Source of the DNA: Tritrichomonas musculus
Lineage: Eukaryota > Parabasalia > Tritrichomonadida > Tritrichomonadidae
DNA: 64,000 bases
Reading direction: 5' to 3'
Assembly: GCA_039105265.1 (NCBI GenBank)
Contig: JAPFFF010000004.1
Span: forward strand, 2,976,001 to 3,040,000
This document shows positions 1 through 8,781 of this stretch, in pieces. Position 1 is the first letter of the stretch; each line of letters opens with the position of its first letter. The translations under genes were made by a program, and so were the position numbers. The notes below the pieces were generated by a model. That model did no database searches. It worked only from the letters and a program-made list of their open reading frames with translations, and was not told the origin of the DNA.

Positions 1-159
1 CCGCCAAAAGTCGAACCCTTTTGACAAAAATCTTGTTTTTCGTGAGAGTTGATGAAAATCGTAAAGTGATGAATTAAAAACTTAGGACAATATTAATATG
101 GTTTTCAAATCTGATATTAAATTTTTTAATTCTCAAAATTCATATAATCTTTTCTAAAA

Positions 160-348
160 TTATATGCTTAATAATTCGTCAGAATGAACAGCTCCTCCAG
201 AAGTCACCACTGTTAATTCGTCAGAATGAACAGTTCCTCCAGAAGTCACCACTGTTAATTCGTCAGAATGAACAGCTCCTCCAGAAGTCACCACTGATAA
301 TTCAGAATGAACAGCTCCTCCAGAAGTCTCCACTGTTAATTCATATGA
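160..348 (-). repeat. 42-bp minisatellite, open on minus strand
   Basis: Three units of 42 bp (172-213, 214-255, 256-297) are followed by one of 39 bp (298-336). Both unit lengths are multiples of three. Read on the minus strand the array stays open from 348 to a stop at 160-162 and gives a 14-residue repeat, TVVTSGGAVHSDEL, with one unit lacking Asp. The plus strand also has one open frame through the full units (LIRQNEQLLQKSPL). There is no start codon, so this is either the 3' end of a broken Ser/Thr/Gly-rich repeat protein gene or a non-coding minisatellite. Confidence 0.6.
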
Positions 349-1529
349 TTACATTCAAAAAGTTTTATGCCACAATTTGTTTATTATTATTAATGACCAA
401 TATTAAACGAACTGATTTAACATCTATATTCATATTAATTGATATCTAATTGACGAACATCAAAGATAGGATGCACTAATTTATCAAAAATTAGAGCTCT
501 CGGATCAATATCAATTTTTCGATTGAAGATTTAATTTTGCATTTATGAACTCCTTTTATCAGCAATAATACCAAATATTTCTTATAAATACTTAAATACG
601 CAATGATATTCCAATCAGTTTTAACATGATCCACTGAATATTCTTCGATGATACATCAGCAAAAATAACAATGAATAGTCTATAGCTCTTTTAAATCTAT
701 CAAAGGTATTGTTTATATTGTTACCAAAACGATTTCTCGCATCTTTTTACTATCTCAGAAAAATCCAAAATAAGATGATATTTTCGAAATTTTTTTTACA
801 AAATTATTTAATCAACCAATTTAATTATATTACATGGGAAGTATTATTGATTTATATAGCAAATTCGCCATATATGACAAGTGGAATTTTTGAATCAGCC
901 AATTGCAACAGATTATTATTTCGCCAAAAACTTTGATTCTTTAATAGCCTATTCAAAAGAGAAGACTCATGAATACTAAGATTATTTGATATCAGCTTTA
1001 TCTTATCATGAATTATATGTTGGGATACCAAAATGATATTGATTTTTGCATCTTTATATTTTCTTTATATCTTTACTATATAAGCACTTGTGCATATGAA
1101 TTATATTAAACATATTTAAATTTGGCTAATATCATTCGTTTTCTTTTTTTAAACCAATTAAATTTTTTATTTTCTATAAGGTCAAAAATTCGCCTAAAAT
1201 TCACCTTTTTTATAACGAATAATTAAAAAAAAAAAAAAAAAAAATACGTTAACTTTCTCAATTTCTCTGAGATAAGGGTAATATTGTTATAGTAACAAAT
1301 TCCATAAATCCCAGATTTTAATCCCATTTGGATTAGAAAAAGTAAAATGGTACTATCTGACATACTTAATTGATTTAAGTTTTGCATGTTGAATTCCATA
1401 TATAAAAAGAAAAGATTGATTGTAAATATCAAATTTACGTTAATTATTATTGAGCTTTAAGGTGAAAAATTCAAAAGTGGAATTGACCTTATATACGCTC
1501 GTTACTTTTCGTTATTAAATTTTATAAAA
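349..1529. other. AT-rich intergenic stretch, no supported gene
   Basis: I see no gene here with a believable start, composition and domain. A short plus-strand frame near 709-936 is AT-rich, begins with a non-ATG codon and resembles nothing I know. A poly(A) run lies at about 1226-1243. The last 100 bases are the presumed promoter of the following gene. Confidence 0.5.
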
Positions 1530-4121
1530 ATGGATATGGAAGAAGGAGATAATGTTTTTGCAATTCTTAAAGCGAGGCGTAATGAAGAAGAGCAATGCTT
1601 AGAATTTCTTGATCGCAATCGAAAAGTTGTTCATGCTAAATGTGATACAGCTGTTGATCAATTTTTCAATGATACTTATGCAAATTATCTCTACAAGCGA
1701 GTCAGACGACCTGCAGATCCAGAAATAGAACTTAAAGCTAAGTTCAAGAAAACATATTCGAACAAAGAAACATTCATAAAGAATCGAATAGCACGAAATG
1801 AAGAATACGTTATACAGCGAAAACGTGATTTTGCAGTTTCTCAAGAAAGAGTAAAGCGTTTATTAACAAAATTGAAGCAAGAATACGAAGCCGATGTAGC
1901 TGAAAAGCTATCCAAATGTCAAACATGGTCAACTAAAACCGAAGATGATACGCATGATTTAATTAACAACGATATGGATCATGCTGCTGAAATGATATGT
2001 CAAAGTGCTATCAATCTTTCCGTGATTTCAAATGCTTTATCTTATCTTCCCCCTTTTTATTCGTCAATACTTAAGCTGTTTAATAGCCAATCAATTTTAT
2101 TTGACAAAGATTCGCCAATGATCACTGAATTCGAATTTGATTCATACTTCAAGCCATTAAGGCCTGAAACGCAAAGACTTTTTATATCAATGTCTGAAGC
2201 ATGTGAGCCAGAATCCATGACACCACTTCTTGTTGAAAGAAGAGGGCATGCGGTTTGTATTATATCAAAACCATTAGTATTCAATGAAATGCAATGCAAC
2301 AAAATTGCTTCTTCCCTTGGTTGGAAAGCGATTTTTGCAACAAAACTCAAAAACGCTGTCAATGATATTTTTGAGCAACTTTCAAAAAAAGAAGAAGATG
2401 TAATTATATTTGGATTTCCAAGAACCCCTAAAGAATTAAATGAAATATTTCAATTGTTCAACCCAATCAAACCAGATCATGATCAATACTCTTTTCTTCA
2501 ACGTCCTACGCCATCAGTCCTTGAGCCTTTCGATAAAATTATTGAATTAGATATCTCAGATGAAATTGTTCTTCGTGATGTTCTTGCGCAATTAGAAGAT
2601 CAGGAAACAGGAAGTAAATATGATATTCGAACATTAAAATTAGAAACGGAAGGCCAACTTGTTAATTTACATCGTATTTCAGATCCATATTTCGATATTA
2701 TTCAATATCCATCTAGATCTGTCACAATGAAAGCCAATTTTGATCTTATAAGAGAAAAGAATGAAGATAAATATAGCATTGTTCCTCTGAGTTCACGTGA
2801 GCTTACAGATGACCTTATTTCACAATTAAAAACACTTGTAAATGAAATACCTCAGCCAGCTCCATCAAAATATTCTCCCGATGCTACTTATCCATCTCTT
2901 ATTCAATCTGTCCGTAGCCTCAATGATGATCTTCGAGCATTTTTCATGGAGGAATTCAAATCAATCGAAAGTTCATACAATGAATCAATCAAACGTTCAT
3001 TTGATTTACTTAATTCAATTCATCTTTTACTCATTAATCATCTTGAAAAAGCCAGATCTGAAATGCAAGATTTTCTACGTCGTCCCGGTTCTTCTCAATA
3101 TCTAGTTATTGAATTTCAAGAATGGCATAACAGTCAAGTTGAAAGAAGCATGCGTCGTCTTCAAAAAGTTAAAGACGAATGTGGAATAAGATTAAATGCT
3201 TTAAGAGATAGCTTAATTCAAATTGAAAATGATCGAAAATCAGAAGAAGAGCAAAAGCAAAAAGACTTATTAAACGCTCCATTCCGCACGACTCTCTTTG
3301 AGCATGTTAGTAATTGTTGTACAATGCTCATTCAAGCTGAAATTGATCGTTGGGTTTCAACAAGAACACTCATGATGGATCTTAATAATGTTATTTGTGA
3401 TACAGACCTTGTTCCTCCACTTCCAAGGAAGAAGCTCAACATGTTAGCAGATCCATCACGAGACAAAAATAAGAAAAATACGAAGAAAAATACAAGAAGT
3501 ACACCAACTTCAAACTCAAGAAATAGGGCTGATTCAAAATTACAACTTTTCGAATCTCCCTTGTTTGAACAATTAGAATCTCTTAAAAAGTATATCACAG
3601 ATGCTTCTGTTATTTACATAAGATCAACTACTCCTGTTTCTACAAGAGGAAAACAAAGAGCAAAAGATAAAAATCCATTCGCTGCTCACAAGATCTCTGC
3701 GATAGAAGAATTAATGACTGCCTTCAGTGATGATGATATATATATAATATCTAAGATAGACCAAATTGCCGAGATGACTCGTGATGAGATCCAAATCGTT
3801 CAACAGAGCTTTGATGCGTTTCTTGACGATTCGACAAGTTGGATTCAATCTAATTATGAAAAACGAAAATCAATCGCTGACACTGCAATTGCTTATATGC
3901 TTAAATGCGTGAATGAAGAGAAACAGATGAACAGTTTGATTATTATGAATGAGGAACAATGTACAGTGGATAATACTCAACTTATTGTTGGTAATGAAGA
4001 GGTTCCAAAGGTGCCAGCGGTCTTCCCTGAAGATTTGATGCATAAATCATTAACTGGTCAGCCTGAAGAAGTTATGAATGAAATTGTTGATTTTATTAGC
4101 CAAGATAACAATGTGCAGTAA
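1530..4121 (+). CDS. Coiled-coil protein with degenerate adenylate-kinase-like domain (possible axonemal protein)
   Basis: An 863-residue single-exon protein starting at the first ATG, ten bases after an AT-rich leader. Residues 1-130 are charged and helical. Around 237-400 there is a stretch with the order expected of an adenylate-kinase fold: a hydrophobic strand (HAVCIISKP), a FGFPRTPKE motif like the kinase GFPR signature, and DQETGSKYDIR like the LID segment DPxTGxxYH. The glycine-rich P-loop is not visible, so catalysis is unlikely. Residues about 430-640 are long helices, 644-670 a Lys/Asn/Ser-rich basic linker, and the rest is helical and acidic at the C terminus. The layout recalls flagellar central-pair proteins of the SPEF2/CPC1 type, but no CH domain is seen. 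The stop TAA is followed at once by TAAAA, a trichomonad-type polyadenylation signal. The gene is real; the functional label is inference. Confidence 0.75.
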   Translation: MDMEEGDNVFAILKARRNEEEQCLEFLDRNRKVVHAKCDTAVDQFFNDTYANYLYKRVRRPADPEIELKAKFKKTYSNKETFIKNRIARNEEYVIQRKRDFAVSQERVKRLLTKLKQEYEADVAEKLSKCQTWSTKTEDDTHDLINNDMDHAAEMICQSAINLSVISNALSYLPPFYSSILKLFNSQSILFDKDSPMITEFEFDSYFKPLRPETQRLFISMSEACEPESMTPLLVERRGHAVCIISKPLVFNEMQCNKIASSLGWKAIFATKLKNAVNDIFEQLSKKEEDVIIFGFPRTPKELNEIFQLFNPIKPDHDQYSFLQRPTPSVLEPFDKIIELDISDEIVLRDVLAQLEDQETGSKYDIRTLKLETEGQLVNLHRISDPYFDIIQYPSRSVTMKANFDLIREKNEDKYSIVPLSSRELTDDLISQLKTLVNEIPQPAPSKYSPDATYPSLIQSVRSLNDDLRAFFMEEFKSIESSYNESIKRSFDLLNSIHLLLINHLEKARSEMQDFLRRPGSSQYLVIEFQEWHNSQVERSMRRLQKVKDECGIRLNALRDSLIQIENDRKSEEEQKQKDLLNAPFRTTLFEHVSNCCTMLIQAEIDRWVSTRTLMMDLNNVICDTDLVPPLPRKKLNMLADPSRDKNKKNTKKNTRSTPTSNSRNRADSKLQLFESPLFEQLESLKKYITDASVIYIRSTTPVSTRGKQRAKDKNPFAAHKISAIEELMTAFSDDDIYIISKIDQIAEMTRDEIQIVQQSFDAFLDDSTSWIQSNYEKRKSIADTAIAYMLKCVNEEKQMNSLIIMNEEQCTVDNTQLIVGNEEVPKVPAVFPEDLMHKSLTGQPEEVMNEIVDFISQDNNVQ

Positions 4122-4441
4122 TAAAAAATATTATTAATTCTAATTACTTATCATATTAATTTTTGGATTGTTTGTATTTTTTCAATGAGTTTTAATGTTC
4201 ATATATTCCAATACGAATTGATTGTGTTTTTATTTTTAAATAAGAATGTTTTCCTTAATTTTATTCATAATGATTGAATGAACAATTTGTAAAATGCAAT
4301 AAAACAGTTTTATATATGGAATTATAAGATATCTATATAAAATTGCTAGGATATATATAAAAAGAAGAAATTTATGCTCTTTCAAAAAGTTTTAATAATA
4401 AACTACTCAAAGTCTATATTCAATTAATAAATCTTGCTTAA
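4122..4441. other. Intergenic spacer
   Basis: A 320-base AT-rich spacer between two plus-strand genes, with no open frame of note. It should hold the 3' end of the upstream gene and the promoter of the downstream one. A TCAATT about 20 bases before the downstream ATG is only a weak match to the trichomonad initiator. Confidence 0.6.
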
Positions 4442-4807
4442 ATGGCTCAAGTTAAGGAAATTCCATCAAGTTTGAAAAAACTTCGTTCCTGCATCGCTTG
4501 CGGACTAATTCAAACGACAGAATTTTGGGAGGGAACATTTACTTGTCCTAATTGCCAAATAACATGGGATGATAAAACAACCTATGTCAAATATACCAGT
4601 GCAAGTTATACTGGAGTCATTGCTATTTTCGATCCTCAAAAATCATGGTGCGCATCTTGGGAACGATTCCATACCAACTGGCCAGGAATGTATGCTTTAA
4701 ATAATGAAGGAGAGGTTACTCAAGAAATCATTGATTATCTTGAAAAGAATCGCCGCCCTCTTCCAGAATGGGTTGAACGAGCTAAAATCTCGCCTTCAAA
4801 CGAATGA
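4442..4807 (+). CDS. SPT4: Transcription elongation factor Spt4
   Basis: A complete 121-residue protein, the usual Spt4 length. A four-cysteine zinc ribbon is visible (C17, C20, C35, C38). It is followed by the family signature region around FDPQKSWCASWERF and PGMYAL, and a C-terminal helix. Spt4 pairs with the NGN domain of Spt5 to form DSIF, which clamps RNA polymerase II and supports processive elongation in the nucleus. No Spt5 gene is in the window. The start is the first ATG after an AT-rich leader. Single exon, with composition like the neighbouring genes. Recognition from the zinc ribbon plus the DPQKSW motif is strong. Confidence 0.96.
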   Translation: MAQVKEIPSSLKKLRSCIACGLIQTTEFWEGTFTCPNCQITWDDKTTYVKYTSASYTGVIAIFDPQKSWCASWERFHTNWPGMYALNNEGEVTQEIIDYLEKNRRPLPEWVERAKISPSNE

Positions 4808-5065
4808 AATTAATATCAAACGGAGTTTTTACTTATCTTTATTTTTTTTTTAATATATAAATATTGCATTCATCATTTTTCAGATGTTATATATTAATTT
4901 ATTTGTTAAAAAGTACCTACATCTGATAACATTTTACTCTATAAAAGAAAAGTTTTTTTTTAAATTATGGATAGAACTTTTTTTCTTTTAATCAGATAAG
5001 GATCTTTAATTAAAGCATTTTTTTAGATCTCTTGGAATCTAAATGTAAAAAGTCATATTCAATTT

Positions 5066-7333
5066 TTGTGGGATTTTAACAAAATAAAATATTTTTCCAT
5101 CAAAAACAAATTCTATAATTTGGATAAGAATTCTAGTATATCTCCATTAGCTCTTAATCAAATTTGTCAAATTTTTAATGATTTGACTAATCCCTCTACA
5201 AGTACGGATAATGCGCAATTATTAACATCAAAAATTAGCCATCTTCAACAAAATGATCCTCAATTTCATTTTTATTTGTTGTTTATTCTTTCAAATAACG
5301 AATTTACGATTCAACAAAAACTGTTGTCATTAATATTAATATTCCGATCTTATTTGGGAATTGATAAGTCCATAATCAACGCTTTTCTCCAGACTTCAAT
5401 TCCAATTCTAGAGCAGCTTTTAAATTGTCAGATTGAAGAAATTTCGCGTCTTTCTGCTGCGATTATTTGTTCATATATATCAAACTTTGGAATAGAGATA
5501 ATCCCCCATTTTTTCACTAGCATTATTCAAATGATGCAAAATTCTGAAACAACTAAAGCTGCCTTTTATACTCTTGAGGAATATTCTCAGGGTTCCTTAA
5601 AATTTCCAAGTGATATTCTTGTAACTTTGCTAGATTTCATTGATGCATCTAATAAATATCATTACAATGCACTGACAATATTCAGTAATATCATAGATGA
5701 TGCAATTAATTTTGTTCATCAAAATGTAATGCCATTAATTTTGAAATCATATCAATTATATGACATGAATTCGCTAGGAAGAGCTGCAACTATAGCTGCA
5801 TTAACTTATGTCCACTTTCCTGATCCAGAAATCGGAGATTTTATTGCCAGTTGTCTTGTTTTAAATCAATTTTCAGACGAAAATAATATTAATTTAATTG
5901 ATGATCAATTGATTTCAACTCTTTTTGATAAAGGAGAATGGATCAAGCCATATCAGCCTATGATATGCGCATTGATCCCAAAATTAAAAAAGCAAGATGA
6001 CGATATCACTAATTATGGGATCTGTTCAATGTCGCAATCCATTCTTATTTCATTTTTTAATGAAAACCCTGATATGGTAAATTCACTTGTTCTTGACTCA
6101 ATATCAAAGTTTCAATATAATAATAACGAAGATAATGGTTTTGTATTTAGATGTTTATCTATTGTAATTTATGATCAAAACATTGCTACTCAATTTATCC
6201 CTTTTGTTTTAAAAGAAATTAATGATCTTGGTCCCTCGCGTGGTGAAGCTGCTCTTTGTTTATCAAGATACTGTGAATCTAATATAAAATCAAATGAAAT
6301 TGTAAACATATCTCTCTCAGCAATTCTTCCTCTTTTTGGCGATATAAACGATCAAAACGTTCGTTACCAATCAATAATTGCAATTCAAAATATTTTTGAA
6401 AAACTGGATAATTCTTTTCAACCAAACATTGAACATCTTGTATTCCTTGCTAATTTAATGAAAATTCAAGGCTTGGAATCTGATTTTGTTATTTTTGCTG
6501 ATCTCATTTCAGCTTATATGCAACATTTTACATATTTTGATTTTGATGAAAAAAATTCATTTTTTGTTTTGTTTTTCAAAGAAGTTGTTGATTTTTTCTT
6601 ACGTGAAGATGAGTCAAATCCGCTTTTTGCATCCTTTACAGATATTCTTTCAACTTTCCTAACCAAAATTAAGAGTTTTGATGGACTGAATTCAATTTTT
6701 TCAAGCATCATTAACAAAATTTTGTTAGTCTTGACAGAAAATAAAAATGAATCAAATAGTAGCTTATTAATGCAAAATGAAAACCTAGCCTATATTGATT
6801 TATGTGCCAATGATAGCACTAGTGATGAAAAATATTCTTGTCTTGTTTTATTATACTCTGTTTTAAATTCTTATCAGAAAATTGATGAAAGTCAGTTGGC
6901 TCAAATAATAAATGAACTAGCAAAAATTATAAAGGTGCAATCTCAAAATCAAATGACCATTCAGCAAGCTTTTGAATTAAGCCTGCTTTTATATCAAATG
7001 AATTTTGAATTAATGAAATCTGATCAAATAGTTTCTTTCTATTTTGAAGCATGTTCAAATTATCTGTCATATAAAAATCGTAGTATTGCATATATAGTTG
7101 CCCAAATTTTGCCATATTTAGTTGACAAAATGAGCTTTCAACAAATGCAATTGTTATTGAAAAAATGTTGCTTTTTTATACGATTAAATGGTGACAGAAG
7201 TAGTCCTGTTTTTTGCTTTGGTCACCAACTTTATCATATTCTTGTTGAAAATCAGCAAGATATTGATAACTTTATTATAGAATCTTTCGAGCACCCATAT
7301 TCACACTGCTGTTGTAATGATAACCACTCATAA
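5066..7333 (+). CDS. Importin-beta/karyopherin-like HEAT-repeat protein, start codon unclear
   Basis: A 755-residue all-helical protein. Its N terminus (ICQIFNDLTNPS, then QNDPQFHFYLLFIL and QQKLLSLILIFRSYL) follows the importin-beta N-terminal pattern in which pairs of helices bind Ran-GTP. Repeated HEAT-like helix pairs run to the end. The usual role of such proteins is carrying cargo through nuclear pores; which cargo cannot be told. Oddities: the frame is open from 5027, but no in-frame ATG occurs before about residue 150, well inside the conserved N terminus. The given start (TTG at 5066) is a placeholder. A TCATAT near 5053 could mark transcription start. At 755 residues it is also shorter than most karyopherins (about 850-1100), and the Cys/His-rich tail is unusual. 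The stop TAA overlaps TAAAA. Options are a sequencing error, a small 5' exon, or a decaying paralogue. Confidence 0.7.
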   Translation: MWDFNKIKYFSIKNKFYNLDKNSSISPLALNQICQIFNDLTNPSTSTDNAQLLTSKISHLQQNDPQFHFYLLFILSNNEFTIQQKLLSLILIFRSYLGIDKSIINAFLQTSIPILEQLLNCQIEEISRLSAAIICSYISNFGIEIIPHFFTSIIQMMQNSETTKAAFYTLEEYSQGSLKFPSDILVTLLDFIDASNKYHYNALTIFSNIIDDAINFVHQNVMPLILKSYQLYDMNSLGRAATIAALTYVHFPDPEIGDFIASCLVLNQFSDENNINLIDDQLISTLFDKGEWIKPYQPMICALIPKLKKQDDDITNYGICSMSQSILISFFNENPDMVNSLVLDSISKFQYNNNEDNGFVFRCLSIVIYDQNIATQFIPFVLKEINDLGPSRGEAALCLSRYCESNIKSNEIVNISLSAILPLFGDINDQNVRYQSIIAIQNIFEKLDNSFQPNIEHLVFLANLMKIQGLESDFVIFADLISAYMQHFTYFDFDEKNSFFVLFFKEVVDFFLREDESNPLFASFTDILSTFLTKIKSFDGLNSIFSSIINKILLVLTENKNESNSSLLMQNENLAYIDLCANDSTSDEKYSCLVLLYSVLNSYQKIDESQLAQIINELAKIIKVQSQNQMTIQQAFELSLLLYQMNFELMKSDQIVSFYFEACSNYLSYKNRSIAYIVAQILPYLVDKMSFQQMQLLLKKCCFFIRLNGDRSSPVFCFGHQLYHILVENQQDIDNFIIESFEHPYSHCCCNDNHS

Positions 7334-7432
7334 AAAAATTATTTTAAAAAAGTGCATAGAGAAAATATTTTTATTTTTTATTTTTTTTATACCTTTCTAA
7401 TTGGCCTTAACTGTTTTTGATTAGTTTTATTT

Positions 7433-7438
7433 TCATAT
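7433..7438 (+). promoter_or_regulatory. Inr-like element (TCATAT)
   Basis: TCATAT lies six bases before the ATG at 7444. The trichomonad initiator consensus is TCA-Py-T-A/T, so this matches five of six positions. Transcription from here would leave a leader of under ten bases, which is normal in trichomonads. Confidence 0.4.
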
Positions 7439-7443
7439 ATAAA

Positions 7444-8604
7444 ATGCTTACAGTTTTTTTATTTTTTCTATCAGTCATTTTTCATCCTGATGAGTCTAAT
7501 TTCAAATACATAATGCAAAGTTCAAGCGAAATGCCACTTTTTGTTATATATACAATGGATGGTTCTGATCCTAGTCGTAGATTAATGAAAAGATGGAAAA
7601 GTATTGAAGAAATTTATAGTAAAAATAAGACAGTTTTATTAGCAGATATTTCTTGCTCATCTCATAAAAAAGTATGCCGTGATTATTTAATTAAATTTTG
7701 CCCATTAATCAGATGTTATTTGCCTGGAGATCAGCATATTGATTACATAGGCCCACGTGAGCAAAATGATATGCTAATCTGGATTAATCAAATGTTAACT
7801 TTTCCTGTTATTAACGAAAGTGACTATTCATCTTATATTTCAAATGAATCAGTAACTTTTGTTTTGCATAATGAATCTTTTTATTCAGATTATAAACGAA
7901 TAGCCTATATTTACAAAAATACAACAAACATTTTTATTAATTCACCAAAAAAAAGTGATAACGAAGAGCTGGTGGCATACTTTGGTAATTCAATTAAAAA
8001 AGTATTTGATATAAAGAAGGATTTGTCATATTCTAATTTTATTTGGAAGCATCAGTTTCCAATAGGATTTGAATTAACCAGATTCAATTACAACGAAGCA
8101 TCACATAATGGCAGATATTTAGCAATTCTTCTTCTCAATCCAGCTATGCCACACAAGCGGAGGACAATTCGAGCTTTTAAAAACGCATCAAAAAATTTTG
8201 AAGAAAAATTTGTTTTTTGTATAATGGATGCAATTACATATGGAAACTTTTTAGATACCTTAAAAATTGATAAGCTCCCATCTATTGTCATAATTGATGA
8301 ACCCAAAGAACGGCACTATATAGCAAGTGTAGATCAAGAAGTTTTGCAAGCTGAATTGGAAGGTATTGTCAATGGCACCATTCAATTTCATCATTATTCT
8401 AGATTTAAAAAAACTGCTTTCTTTGCAAAAAACTTTATAAAAGATCGATGGCCAGTATTATTTATAACATTAATCATGTTCAGTTTATTAATATTTGGTG
8501 TTTACTTGTTTGTAGTAAATCTCAAAAGTATGATGAATGAGGGCTTTTCCTTTATAGATTGTTTTCGACCAGTTAAACTTCCATCCAAACCGAAATGCGA
8601 ATAA
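7444..8604 (+). CDS. Membrane-anchored thioredoxin-fold (PDI/TMX-like) protein
   Basis: A 386-residue protein from the ATG at 7444; an upstream in-frame TTG at 7417 is not a credible start. Residues 1-18 are a signal peptide (MLTVFLFFLSVIF). Residues about 30-120 look like a thioredoxin-like domain, but the place of the catalytic WCGHC motif is taken by MDGSDPSRR, so it lacks the redox CxxC. A second thioredoxin-like stretch occupies about 215-300, again without CxxC and with a LPSIVII strand like the cis-Pro loop. A transmembrane helix (WPVLFITLIMFSLLIFG) is near residues 338-360, with a basic cytosolic tail. The layout is that of an ER type I membrane protein disulfide isomerase relative, more likely a chaperone or adaptor than an oxidoreductase. 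Fold assignment is from pattern only. Confidence 0.72.
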   Translation: MLTVFLFFLSVIFHPDESNFKYIMQSSSEMPLFVIYTMDGSDPSRRLMKRWKSIEEIYSKNKTVLLADISCSSHKKVCRDYLIKFCPLIRCYLPGDQHIDYIGPREQNDMLIWINQMLTFPVINESDYSSYISNESVTFVLHNESFYSDYKRIAYIYKNTTNIFINSPKKSDNEELVAYFGNSIKKVFDIKKDLSYSNFIWKHQFPIGFELTRFNYNEASHNGRYLAILLLNPAMPHKRRTIRAFKNASKNFEEKFVFCIMDAITYGNFLDTLKIDKLPSIVIIDEPKERHYIASVDQEVLQAELEGIVNGTIQFHHYSRFKKTAFFAKNFIKDRWPVLFITLIMFSLLIFGVYLFVVNLKSMMNEGFSFIDCFRPVKLPSKPKCE

Positions 8605-8781
8605 GTAATAGAAAAACTTTGCTGAAAGATTTTTTTACAAATGATGTTATATTGCTGATGTATATATTATTTACTGTAATAAATATTAAATGAACAACTC
8701 CAAAAAAAGAAAAATTACATTATTTTATATAACCTTATTCGATATCAAATATACATTTTTGAACTCTCTTTCGTTTTGATT

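Noticed and set aside
172-336. Regular repeats as a CRISPR array
   Set aside because: Units abut with no unique spacers, and the organism is eukaryotic.
709-936. 75-residue plus-strand frame
   Set aside because: Non-ATG start, very AT-rich, no domain, no promoter signal; likely chance.
4808-5140. Spliceosomal intron to explain the missing ATG of the importin-like gene
   Set aside because: The trichomonad GTATGT donor and ACTAACACACAG acceptor are not seen in this stretch.
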